Below are positions 36,766-49,900 of a DNA stretch of 64,000 bases, piece after piece; the first letter of the stretch is position 1; each line of letters begins with the position of its first letter. The DNA comes from Mansonella perstans (lineage: Eukaryota > Nematoda > Chromadorea > Rhabditida > Onchocercidae), in the NCBI GenBank assembly GCA_037074765.1, contig JBAMDO010000004.1, forward strand, positions 62,001-126,000. Reading direction: 5' to 3'. The notes under the pieces were generated by a model. The model was not told the origin of the DNA. It worked only from the letters and a program-made list of their open reading frames with translations, and did no database searches. A program made the translations under genes and the position numbers.

Positions 36766-39700
36766 TTACTATGCTAGAGATTGCTACTGTTGTTTTTTGA
36801 ATTTCCTGGAATAAATATTACGTTTTTATGATATTTAGAACAATCCAATGCGAAGGTATCGAGTGCCCAAAAAACGTGATCTCGTATTTTACCGTCTGTT
36901 ACTGCTGCACAATCAATTAATGCTTATATGCTACCCTTGCAAAATCATTTCGATTACAAGAAATTTTGTTTCTGGGCACTTTTATGAAAAACAGGAACAA
37001 ATCTAGCTGAAAAATTTAAACAGATAGCGAAGAATATGCAAACTTACATGCTGGATTATTTTATAGCATATTTTATGCATAGCATATATTTCGTAATTGA
37101 TTCTTTTTCTAAATTGCAAGTGCCAATATGCTGCTACTACTTATACCACGGAGTAAAATCAACTGAGAAAAATCATCTCTCAATTTTCAACAGATTGCAA
37201 TTTCAATGCAATTTTAATTTACGGAAGATAAAATCAAGCATAAGTTACATGAAATACTTCAAAAAAAGATTCATTGCGCTGTTTAATTTGTGAAATGTTA
37301 AACGCTAGAAATGTTTAATAGACCAATCGCATGGTTTATTTTTTTTAAATGATGGAACCTTACTATTCATACTATTTCATATTTTTCAACAATTGTAATC
37401 ATTAAGAACACTTAACTGAAAAAGAGAAATTTTTTAAAACGATCATCATATCACATTATATCATACAGCATACCGGCGTAATCAATATTGCATTAATATC
37501 AAGCGTGTTATTAATGCAATTATTTAGAAAGATATGGAATCAAAAGAAAAAATCTTTTTTAATTTTTTTTAGTACTTCCTTTTATGATGTTTCATCTAAA
37601 AAAGATTGAAAAAATCCAAAATTTTTCTCAAAGTTCTCTTCTTTAATTATTTTCAGCGAAAAAAATTCCCAAAAAATTAATTTAAAAAATAATTAATTAT
37701 TTCGGAAATATACATCTCATTTTTCAATAAATGTTTTCAAAAATGATACAAAAATAATCCTAAATAAGAGAAAAATAAAAAGAATTTGGAAACACAAAAG
37801 CATAAAACAAAGCATATAAAAAGGAGAAGTTGAAAATATATTAAAGTTACAAGATAATAATCATTTTCCGTCATTATTATAAGCATAAATACTGACAAAT
37901 AGAAGCTGGAAAAAAATGCAAATGCGAAAGAAGCATTTTTGAGAAAGTATATGTATCATTTTGATAAAACATTTGTATACTGAAAGTTCATAAATTAAAA
38001 AATTCGTTTCTTTTGCATTTCATTTTAAATATATAATAAAGTAGCACAAGAAAAAAAATAAACATTCAATATTTGCAACATTTTTCCCGCAAGGTACAAA
38101 CAATAAACAAAAAGACAGAAAAGTACAATTATTTGCAATGAGATAATGATTGTCTTATGAGAATGAAATTTCTCCCTTTAAAAAAAGAAAAGAAAGCAAA
38201 AAAATTATTTTATTTATTATCATAGCAAACAGTGAACACAATGTTAAAGAAAGAAATGAAAAATGTTTTTTTTTGCTTTTATTAAAGATTATTTATGTTT
38301 TATAATAATAATATTTGATAATGTCTTAATTAATTAAGTAAATACAATAATATTTAATTGTATCCAAATTGTCAGCAAATATTTGCTCCACCAAATTTTT
38401 TTTAATTTTTTTTTTTGATCAGCAAAATAATTAAATTCTGATAAGTAAACTAATCAAATACTATTTTTGGCGATAATTTTTCACCTGCAAATATAAAACA
38501 GAAAGTTTTAAAGTTTTCTTTATGGAAAAGAGAAATTCCCCTGATGGAAAAAGTTTTTTCTTATTACTTTTTGCATTCTTGAATTATTACATCATTTTTA
38601 TTATACTACAAAATTTTCAATGCTCAAAGATTAAGAATGGATGAATTTAAATGAAGTGAACAAAAATCAATCAATTTAACAAAACTAATAATCGATTTAA
38701 TTCTTATGGGGAATTTTTTTCTATGGGGAATTTAATTTAATTCCTATGAGGAAAAAATACTTCCCAGTTAATATTCAATTGCAACATATTACTTAGTTGT
38801 TCCAATTCTCTCAAAGTTCATTGTGATGCTTCTGACAATCATCATTTTTCGATACAAAAATTTTTTTCCCAATATTTAATTTAAAATATATTTTTTATCT
38901 GATAAATAGAATTAGAAGAAACTGTACCAACAAAAAGGAGAAGGAAATTCATTATTAATCTTACTACTGCATCATTGAGCAATTTAAATTGTATATGTTA
39001 TTAATTAATTGAAATTATGCATAAAAATAAATTTTATCGTGCTCTTCCTGATTTCAATCATTTTTGTTTACTTTTAGTTAAAAGAAAGGAAGGCAAAATA
39101 TTAAATGTATTTTACTGGGTGTTAAGAAGAAGTAAGCTTTCATTCCCATTCTTTTTTTTCTTAAAATGAAATTGCGATTTTTTAGCACTAATCATTTTGA
39201 ACTATAGATGTCCCCTTCCGAACAGAAAATCGAGTTTATGGAATTATAGATTATCGTTTAGCAATTTTATTGTCTTTAAGCGGGACCCCTACATTTTGCT
39301 TAGGCTAAACTTTATTCAGTGACCGGCATATTTCACACTGGATTCAGATCCCCTACCTGAATAAGGTTCAAAAAATTGTAACTTCATTCTGTCTGGACAG
39401 GTAGACGACTTGAATCTTGATCAAAGAACATGGGGGTCAATTAACCATGGGATCTTAATCATGATCCGGAAAGATCTTAATGAACGAATGGCGTATATCG
39501 GCAAAAAAGCCCGCTAAACAAGGTACAGTTCTGTTCAGCCTCCCTCTTCCCCCCAACCTAGGCATTTCCTTTTGTTAAAGATATCTCAAGCTTTATAATT
39601 TTAATTAAATGCTGATTTTCGAATGAATTTTCAACGATAAATTGCAAGACAAAAACAATAAGGCTAAGAATTTCGATCACAACAATTTTGCTGATCCTAT

Positions 39701-39767
39701 ATGATATATTTGTATTTCTCTTGAGATAAAAGACTATCATTCTTGTTCAGATTGAATGTAAGAAAAG

Positions 39768-39895
39768 TTACCGTATGTAGTCACCGTATATGGTTACCGT
39801 ATGTAAAGAAAGTCGCCGTACCGTACAGTTACCGGATATGAAAGAAAGTTGCCGTACCGTATAATTACCGTATATGGAAGAAAGTCATCGTATAT
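39768..39895. repeat. About 36-bp minisatellite, 3-4 degenerate copies
   Basis: Repeats of TTACCGTATATGAAAGAAAG then TCGCCGTACCGTA, with variants GTTACCGGATATG and ATTACCGTATATGG. The last copy is truncated. Confidence 0.8.
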
Positions 39896-40261
39896 GCGTC
39901 TTGATTTTCGGAAATTTCTGTTCCACACTGTTCCTTTTTCAGTGCTATCAATTAACTTCGATAACTCCATTTGTTGTTCCATGCCTTGTTCACATTCATT
40001 CTCAAATGTTTGATACACAATACATAATTATTTTTAATGCCGCTAAACCGCAAAAAAAATGTGAAAATATTATTATGCAAACAGCAGTTGCTGCATAATT
40101 GCGCTGCTGTATTCAATCAATAATAGCTTTTCCGAGTAGCTGTTTACATCGTCTGTTTATGGCATTTTTGCAGATTGCATTAGTCCTGTACATAGTCCTT
40201 CCGATGTATTTTTACTTGTAGTTCTTCTAGTACTTGTCCTTAGATGTAATCAATTACCCAG

Positions 40262-40325
40262 AATCAAATTCTTACTAAAAAAAAATCAAATTTTTACTAA
40301 AAGAATCAGATTCTTACTAAAACAA
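40262..40325. repeat. About 20-bp tandem repeat, 3 copies
   Basis: AATCAAATTCTTACTAAAA in three near-identical copies, with variable A-runs between them. Confidence 0.8.
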
Positions 40326-40965
40326 CCATGATCCAACAATATCAACAAATCTGATTGTTTACATTGAAATTCACTTCTTTCTCTGAACACTCCCATTATT
40401 TCCAATGTATTTCACTTGTGTTCTGTTAAGAGAATATAGCTCATTAATTTTGTTATTTCATGATTGCACTTTCGTAAATTTTTTTTTTTTTTTTTTTGCT
40501 ATAATTAACTTCAAGAAAAAATCTTCAATCCCTTCACTTTTTTTTTTATTTCATTGAATTTTCTATTAGTAGGATACTTAATAAAATGAATGAACTTACA
40601 TACGTGTTTCAGAAATTTCACTTTTTCAAATTTTCTCACGTTTTCACTTTTTCGATACAGAAATTTATACAACGAACATAGCTTTGTTATTGGATATATC
40701 CATCCAATTTCCTTATCCTTCATCGCTAAATCATTTTTCTTACTATAAACTGTAAACTTCGAAAAAAAAAAATCATGAAATTTCTCCGTCACATACTTGT
40801 CGTCATACTTTTATATTCAATGATAGTTTATATTTTAGTTCACTGCTACTTGCATTGTATTTTTTTCCCTCCAAAAAGAAGTGTTTACAGGTGGTGAATG
40901 CGTTAAGAAAAGATTGCAGTGACTGTGTTGCGATGACAATTCTAATTCATTATTAGAGTTACAAT

Positions 40966-43900
40966 ATGGCTTTCATTTTGCTAGCAACAATCCTGTATCG
41001 ATTTATTCTTCCAGCGACCTTATTTATTGGTTTGTTTTAAAATTATATGAGAACTTTTACTATATAACTCGATTTTTAAGGAGAAAATTGACTAGTTAAA
41101 TCGTCTTACTATTTTGGGTATTTTCCAAAATTATCGTTGCATATGACATGAATTACTGCATATTATATAACTTTTTGCGTTATTTCCAGGTGCATTGATT
41201 CGACCAAGCTTTATTTCCGTAGTTTATATAATTTTCGGTTTAATTAGTCCTCATCTGGGTCCAATATTGTCATCGGGATCAATTCAACGTACACTTCGTG
41301 TTTATCTCATTTGCCTTTTGCTAACAGTGTCTTTCACTTCCGCTATTCAGTTGAGCTACCAGGTTTATGAATTATTTTCCCTACCGAATATCGATGAATA
41401 CACGAAAGCATGCAATACATCAGTTTTGAACTTTTGGTTGCGACAAATTGGTTTAATCAGGTATCTATTGATTAGTTGATTGGTAAAGAAATCTCCAGTG
41501 AGTTATTACATGCGCAGATAATTAGTGCTATCGACTCATTTAGTATTTCCTAACTCTGTTGATATATGTTTGGAAAAAAAAATATCTACAGTAATATTAG
41601 GTAGTAAGTCAGAAAAGGAGCCATCACCAATAACAATGTAATGAAAAATGTTTAAATAACAGTTCTTGTTCGTTATATAAGCATATAAGTTTTACTGACC
41701 AGTCAAAACCGGGCTGTGCATACAGTATTTTTCTTTGTTGGCTGAAGCATGTTTTTGTGATTTTAGGAAATTCCAGTGATGGTTGCCTCTCTAAATGGTA
41801 GGAAAACACTGATTACAAGGGAAGTTTCATGTACAATAAATTTAAAATGGCATTTCGTAACTTTTCAGAATTAAACGTTATTCCGGCTTCGACACAATTC
41901 GTGTAGTTCTTCCTGAGATACTGGCACTCTCAGTTTCTTTTCTAACTACTATTGTTTGTTGCTTTCTTATTCATCGGAGTAATGGGTCCGGAAGTAGCGG
42001 TCGTACTGTTAGCATGCAAGCAGTACGAGAAAGTTCAAGGTAATCTTCTGCTCTGTTTCGTCACAATATTGTGATCTTTCTTTCACACATTGCTTGGGTC
42101 GCAGTGAGTTTTTAGATTTTTTTTTTCAGCATTATTGAAGCCGGGAAAATAAGCGTAACGGAAGTAGTCATTTCATCTCTGAAAGAGCTCTCAGACGTTG
42201 CAATAACTTTGGCTATCGGTTTAACCGGCATTTTTCAGGTAACTGAAATGCACAAAAAAACTGGCAATTTTTATTTTTGAATCTTAGCCAAATTCAAATT
42301 TAAATGAGATGTAGATCTGGAATTTCTGACCGAAATTAGAAAGAAGTTGTTCATTTCAATTTTTTCCTTGAAAATTGAATGATTTGTTGGTTGTTTTTAG
42401 CCATGTCTTCTCAACTCCGTTTATTTCATTACATTTTTATTTATTGCAACATGGTGGGCATTGTTGAAACCTCTTCACCGACGTTTTTTCAATACTCTTA
42501 AACGTTTAATTATCTGTTTTTGCGCACTACACTTTCTGCTATTGTGCATATATCAGATACCATTCGTTCAAACCATCATACCTGGACAGTCATTTTTTGC
42601 TCGGTATGACTTTTATATAATTCCTGTTAAAATCGAGTTTATTCATTTCGATCGTATAAATTTCATTTTTTATGGTAGTTCTGATTACTTGTTGGTTTAA
42701 TTTAAAAAAAAAGAAAACTTCTGGTGTAAGTGCTTCAAACTGTATTATTAAAGCGGTAATGAACAACAGAAGTTAACTGCAATACATTATCAATTCACCT
42801 CGAAGTTTTTGGAGTAGCTTCAGTTCAGCTCAGAGGTTTTTCTCGGATTTAAAGGTTTTAAACTGCTATTGATTACAGTTTCATTGGTTTTGTCCCAGTT
42901 TTATATACGGATTGCAATTCTTGGTGGTCACTGAGTATCATTTCACTAGACTTTTGGACAGCATTTGCCAATATAGTCGCAGCACTAATTCTATATCATC
43001 TTTTAATTATGCAGTATGGTTTTACAAGATATGGTGGATATCAGGCTTATGAACATAGTGAAAATAGTCTACGCAAGGAGGTAAGAGCTGTCTATTCAAG
43101 GTTTTAGTTTTTAACCATTTTTCACCAGTTTTTTTTGCTGATCTTTTTATTGTTTTTTTTTCATCGGTTGAGTGTCACTGATTTTTTATTTGTGAAGTAT
43201 TTCTGTCTTCAATTTCGTCTTGTTTTGCGATGGTGCTTAAGTGCTTCTTTTTTTGATAAGAAAATAATTTTTGCTTTTTTTGAATATTAATGTTAAACGT
43301 TAGTAAGCAGTGAAAGAGTGTCTTAATCTCAGAGTGTACGACTTATTTTTTGCTTATTTATGTAAACTTTCATATATTTTCGAATCACTTTATGGAACAT
43401 GGTCATGTCGAAGTAAAGATCATTTCAAGAGCAGGTGTTGATGTGAATAATGAAGAGACTAAAATGTAGTTTGAGGAAAAGAGAAGTGCTGCATGGGAAG
43501 AGTGGTGTGATGGTGCGGTATCATATGATATGTGATTAATTTTCAGTTCAGAATTTTCTAAATTTAATTTTTACGTAATATGTTCTTTTGTTTGCTTAAC
43601 ATCTTCCATTCCGTATTTGTTTTGTACATTTTACTTTTTTTTAAAGTATGCATATTAGCCGTTAGATTGGATATTTTCCTAGTTTGATCAAACTGATTAG
43701 AAGCAAATCATATACTTATGCTCATCTGCGATTATAGGATTCGACATTTCTGTGTAGACTGGATCATCATTGCTTGCTTGCATTTTTTCAAATCGTGTTT
43801 TGTATTTTTAATCCAAATTTTCATTTCTATTACGCCAAACAAGTTTTTCTTTTGCAGCTCCTTGTAAATGATGTTGATGCTCAGAGTGTCGAAAATCCAT

Positions 43901-46900
43901 CACTGCATCAAGCTAATCCTTTTCATGCTGACTATCAAGAGATGGCAATCTCTGTCGTTGGTAATTTATTACTACTTTGTTTTCATACTTGCTTTCCTGA
44001 ATTTCATCTAAATCATATTAAAAAAAAAAAAAAAACGCAAATTTCTTAATTCTAAAAGCTCATTCATAATCAGTATTGGATTTGAACTGCTGAATCAAAA
44101 TCAAATTTTCTAGAATCAGGAGAATGTAAGACAGTAATATTTGGAGGATTCAATGCTGCGATAATTTTCATTTCTCATCACATTTATATTATTTCTCTAA
44201 TAGCTATGACGGTAATGTTTAATTTGAATTTTTTGTTGTGACAAGAAATCATGATTGCTTCGAATTCAAATATATTAATTTTTCAGTGAATTTTGTTCAA
44301 TTTTTTACTTGGGCGGTTTTGTTTGTTATATCTTCAGTTTGCGTTGTCTTGGTTTTCAAGATTCAGTGCGGCTCGTTTTAATCTCACCTCGATCATGATT
44401 TGAGCATCCAGTTCAAACTGCTAGAAGCTTGTTCAACGGATATAATCGCGAAACTAGTTAAAAGCTTCATAGCGCGATCTCTGATTGAAAAGTCGTGAGA
44501 AACCGCCTTGTGCATATATCCAGAATTCGGAATATTCAGTGTAATTCGGGATATTCAGAGTACATTTTATAGTATCAGTGTTTAAATTTTTTTTCAGGTG
44601 TGGGCTCTTCTTTACCACTCATTATTTGGTCTTGTATTTTTAATAGAAGTTTGCGTTGTCTTGGTTTTCAAGGACACACGTGCTATGACACTTCGGACAT
44701 CACCACTACTTACGGCATACGTCGAAGTTTGTGTTTTTCTTTTGATAGGATCTAAGTAATTTTTGTTACAGTAAGGATCACATTAATAATTTTTAGTTTT
44801 GAATGGGATCTGAGAATTTAGCGCATTTCAAGAACTGTTGTCTTTACTCATTATTATAATTTAATCAGTGATTAAATATCCAAGAATGAAACTTCAGTTT
44901 GTTTAAGCTCTTCACTCGTCTTCTCCGAAATATGCTATAAGCTTTGATTTCAGTTCTTACTTATTGCACAATATGTAGGCAGCATGGATATCAAACAAGA
45001 ACTGCCACAATCAAGCTTTTTGGAACTTGCTGGTTTCATTTTCGCTCCCAGTCGAACTGCAGCATTCATTATTCTTCTGACGAAGGTTTGATTTTTACTT
45101 GCCTAATGTTTAAAGTGTTTCGTATTCAGTTCATGAAAAAACATGATTTCCTTTAGATTCTATTTGAAGGATATAACAGTTTGGCAAGGATGAGAAGGAA
45201 GTTACTAATGGTCTGTGAATGATTGCGTACGGCGAAGAATAGTAGGAGTGGAGCAGCCTTGAATTATTTAGCAGTGGAAAGAATTTCTGCATAGTAAATG
45301 CAAAAATCAATGTGTAAAGATGATTGTAAAGTGGAAGTTCTGTATGAGAACGTGAGAACGGAAATGGAAAAGGGAGTTGGAAGAGTGGAATAGTGGGGAA
45401 AAGTTGTTTATGCATAATAATTGCTAGTTTACTACTGCTGTTCTATCTGTGCGTCAATTACTTGAACTATAAAAGATTTTTTCGGAGTGCACTAGGACTA
45501 GTAGTTTTTACACGTTTTTTTTTGGGTTTTCTTAGAAGGAAGAGGCAGATTTAATGGACAAGTGGAAAGAATTTCTGTATAGTAAATACAAAAATCATTC
45601 TGTAAAGATGACTGTAAAGCGGAAGTTCTGTGTGAGTACTTTTGTGGTGAAATCTACTGTTATGGATAAAATTTTACATTTTTTCTACATATAATCAAAC
45701 ATTGATCAATATTTTATAGATTTGGCGGACTTTCCAGTTTATTTTGTTTTAAAGTTTGGAAGGCTTTCTAAGATACTTACTTGCTTACATAATTTTGACT
45801 TCTGCGATCAGTTTGCGTTCAGTCTGACGCTAATGTTATTGTTTGATGAATATACGGCTTGAGACCTATGACAGTTAAATGTACCGTAGTATGCTGTGAT
45901 TTAGCGCTCGTGAACACTAGTTGATAGCTGCACCATCACAAAAAATCAGAACCCATTTAAAGCAGATCTTGTTATTTCATATCTGTAAGGTTTTAATACT
46001 TAAAATAGTCGGATTTCGAAGCCAAAATCTGTCATGTTAGAAGTAGTGTTTTTTTCTTTGGTTTTTCAGTGTATTTTTGTTCCTGTTATATTTCACTAAT
46101 TGTGATGTCTTATGGCAGTTATCCACTTCAGGGTTTATTAAGCCTACCGTTGTTTGTATTGCTTCGGCTATATCTTCGTGAGAAATGTGATCGTCCGGCT
46201 AGAGCTGATGAACGAATGCAAATGTATGGTATTTCTAGTAATGAAGCACTGCCATCTCAAGTGAGTTTGGTTGGTTGACTGCGCTGTCTAAATTTTTTTC
46301 ATTTGTACATTTCACGTATCTGTATATAATCTTAGCTTTTCTGAATAATATGAGCATGTGCTTGACAGATTTTGCTGGTAAATTTGCATTTGATAGTTTT
46401 AATAGCTGTTTTTAGATTTCTTCCTCAATCGCACCGTTCCTTTTACGTTTCTATGTCATGATAATGATTAATCCAAGTTTCATAGATCTTTTACTGACAT
46501 TGTTTAGTTTTTTTTTTTCAGAATTCGCCAAGGTGATTAGGTATCTTACTACATTGTTACTAGTTTTTGACGCTCTACATTCTTTATGTTTTTTTTTTTT
46601 CTGTATTTAATGCGCTTATCTCTTTATTGGTTGATTTCAAAAAAGGCCTGTATTAAAGTTTTGATTCTCTTTTATGTAAACATTTTCACAATTTTTAGTT
46701 TACAAATCTAAAAGTGAAAGTTGCTTATCAAATTTGATAATTTGATAAGATTTTTGTTTACAAGAGATAGTAGTTTAATCATTTGTTTATTTGTTACAGA
46801 GTACACCAGTAGGTGCTAAAGTTGTTGCGAAATACTGGATTTTTGTTGTCAGTTTTGTTCTGCTCGTTATCTCAACCCAATCACCGCCATTTCTGTATAC

Positions 46901-49900
46901 TGTCGGTTTTTTTATATCATTCAGTGTGCTAATTGTCCTGCTACTGGTATGTTTCTTCCTTTTTATAACTGTTGAGTTTTGACATCATTAATTCGGATTT
47001 TTCATTTCGGAAAACAAATATTGCTATTCCATTTCGATTAATTTTTTTGCATAAAAAGAAATTTTTCCTCAATTGAAATAGTATATCCATTTAGGCGCTG
47101 CAGGTGATTCAATGTTTAATTAGAAAGCTGAACACTATATTCTTTCAATTGAAGTAATGTATTCATTTGAAAGATGAAATTTAATGATTTTTAGTTCATT
47201 TAGTTTAATTTATTTTCTTTTTCGTGGGAAACTTACTTTATTTCGGTTCTAATTTGAATGTCTTAAGAACCAGTCAGCTGAATGTATTTCGACATAAAAT
47301 AGCGTAATTTCTTTTTTCAGTCTTCTTTTGGCCGTCTACGGCGTCTGTTATACAATCACTTTACATTCCTGGCGATATATTCATTAGTTGTTATAATAGT
47401 TCAATATTGCTATCAGTTCCCAGCAGTACCGTTGATCTGGCGTAAAGCAACTGGACTTAGCGATGATTGGAATCACGATATAGGCTTGATCAACTACAAA
47501 AAAGAAGGCGATGCAAAGTAAGAATTGTCTTTGTATCTATTTCTAGTTTTAGATTCGTTGTTCGTATTTTCATTCGAAATTTAGTTCTGAAACCAAAATA
47601 AATTATTGAGTAGATAATTCTGTTATTTCCTTAATTTTATTGGTCTATATTATTTATTGTTACGATATTCAGGTATTTATTTTCAGATCTTTATTAATTC
47701 ATTTGATCGGACCAGTTTCACTTTTCGTAATGGTCATGTTGGGTTTGAAATTTTTTTATGATTTATGGTGGCCTTACGTTGCGGCTATTCCAAACGACTG
47801 TGATAATGACGTAGCTGCAGTAACTACTGATGGTAAACTGTTTTTGATATAGTTTCCTTAGCAAATTTTACACAGATCATTTATCCGTATTTTAGTATGT
47901 TTGTTTTAAGGACTTTCCTGAAACAAATCAAATAGCTATAAAAAAAAGCTTTGAAATTCTTAACGGAAACTTCTTTTCCAAAAAAGATCTTCAACTCTGT
48001 TTGTATAGTAAGCTCCATTTTATGATGCTGATTAGTCCAGCTGTCCATGCTCACGTCTTTTTAATTCGTTTTACCTAGTTGTTTTCTAAAATCTTGAAAG
48101 TCACAATAAAGCCATTCCAGATTTAGTTAAACTGTTAGTTATGAATGTATCGGCTGTTGATGTAATCCATATAAGCATGTTTTAGATTCCCTGGCCTTTG
48201 CTCAGTTTAATCCACTGCAAACATCCTAGCACGATAATGCTTTCTTAAGATGCTGTTGTGTCAGTCTGATAAAAGAAAATAGCTTGTCATGATTTCGTCA
48301 AATTTCAAGAATTCAGATCAGACAGTATTATTAAAATTTCTCAATTCTATTTTTAAATTATATTTTTCAGAACTTAAGTCGCAATTCAAACCCTTTTTTT
48401 CTTTGGTTCATCTAATGTTTGAGAAAATAGTTCGCTAGATTTTCATAATCTGAGTTTTCCAGATTTTGTCTTGTTATAGTGAGGAAACTTAAATTCTTAA
48501 TTGGAATTTTGTTATCTGTCGAATTATCTAAGTTTTTTCTTATGTATTAGCAAGTTTGTAGGGCTATTCAATCAGAATGATATCTGTAGAATCGCATAAA
48601 AACAATGCTCTTACAGTGCTGCTTTACATTTTTGAAGTGCTTTTATGCCAATAATTAACTGTTTAAATGTCAGCGAACTGGATTTAAAAATGCAACTCTG
48701 GAAGTTTATTTGCTTTCGCATTTTATCAGAATATAATTTCCGGTTTTTTAAGTTTGGTCTTTGATTAAGTCAAATAAACGATGAGAACGGTTTGCTTCCC
48801 GTCCCTGAAATCAATTCACAACTGATGAATTAGTTGAAGTTAATTTTTAGAACAAGAAATCCGTCTTTTCGATTCAGTTAGTAGTGGGGTTGATTTGTAA
48901 TCTCTTCTTCGACTAGCAAGGTTTTTATTTTAAATTCATGGATATTGAATTGAAATCTACGCTTTCTCCTAGCTTATTGTTTTGAATAATTTCTTGTGAT
49001 CCTCGATTATTTTACACTAAGTTTATATACTTAGTTTTTGTTGATTTTATGCTAATACAATTTTGTCGGTAATTTTTAACCACGATGGTAATATTGTGGT
49101 GTATGTTTCAGTTTTGAAGTAATCATCTAAGTTTACTCAGATATTGTGAAGTCTCAAAATAAATCCTAGCATTGGGACTTACGAACTTTATAAAATGACC
49201 ATAAATCTGTATTGTATATGATTTTTTTAGTATGAGGTTTTTACCTAAAATTTTGCTTCTACATTTAATACATATACTATTGTATATGTATTAAATCTCT
49301 CTGCTAGTTGCCTCTATGTGCTGTCACTGTTTGATCTTGCCTTCTGTGCTTCTTAGCATAACGGTTCTTTTCCTCTTCATTGTTTGTTGTTAAAATTTGA
49401 AATTTCCTAATAAACTTTTAGAGCTGACGTAAGATATGAATTATTTCTCGGAATATAAGATTTTCAAGAATTACACGGAATCTTAGCAAGTATTTCGAAG
49501 TTCATTTTTATGCATATAGATTTATTTAATTACAGAAAGACAGAGCTATTACACCAAAATGAAGTATATCGCAGGATGTATAGTGGAAGCTTTGTGGAAC
49601 ATTGCGGAAACTCATGTGGCCAAGCTTGTCATGTTTATCTTAGTTATTGTTGCTGTTAACGATGTAAGTTTATAGATTACCTAGGACTTAGCGGGCACCA
49701 CTAAGAGTTAAAAATAACGGCAGCTTACAGAAATGGTTTTCATTTTTAATTCTAGTAAGCAACTTTCGGTCATTTTCTCTTTGCTAGTAAGACTTTTGGT
49801 TTGTTAGTGACGATTGTTGAATAGGAAATCTTTTCATATCACCGTTAGAATTTTTGGTGCTCAAATAAAAAAATATTTTTAAATTGAAACTCTGAAATCA

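Larger units (their letters stand above)
36766..40965. other. Intergenic, very AT-rich, upstream of Piezo
   Basis: No gene was recognised. It contains poly-T runs, two short minisatellites (listed) and a block of higher GC at about 39270-39560 that stands out from its surroundings but matches nothing I know. Confidence 0.5.
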
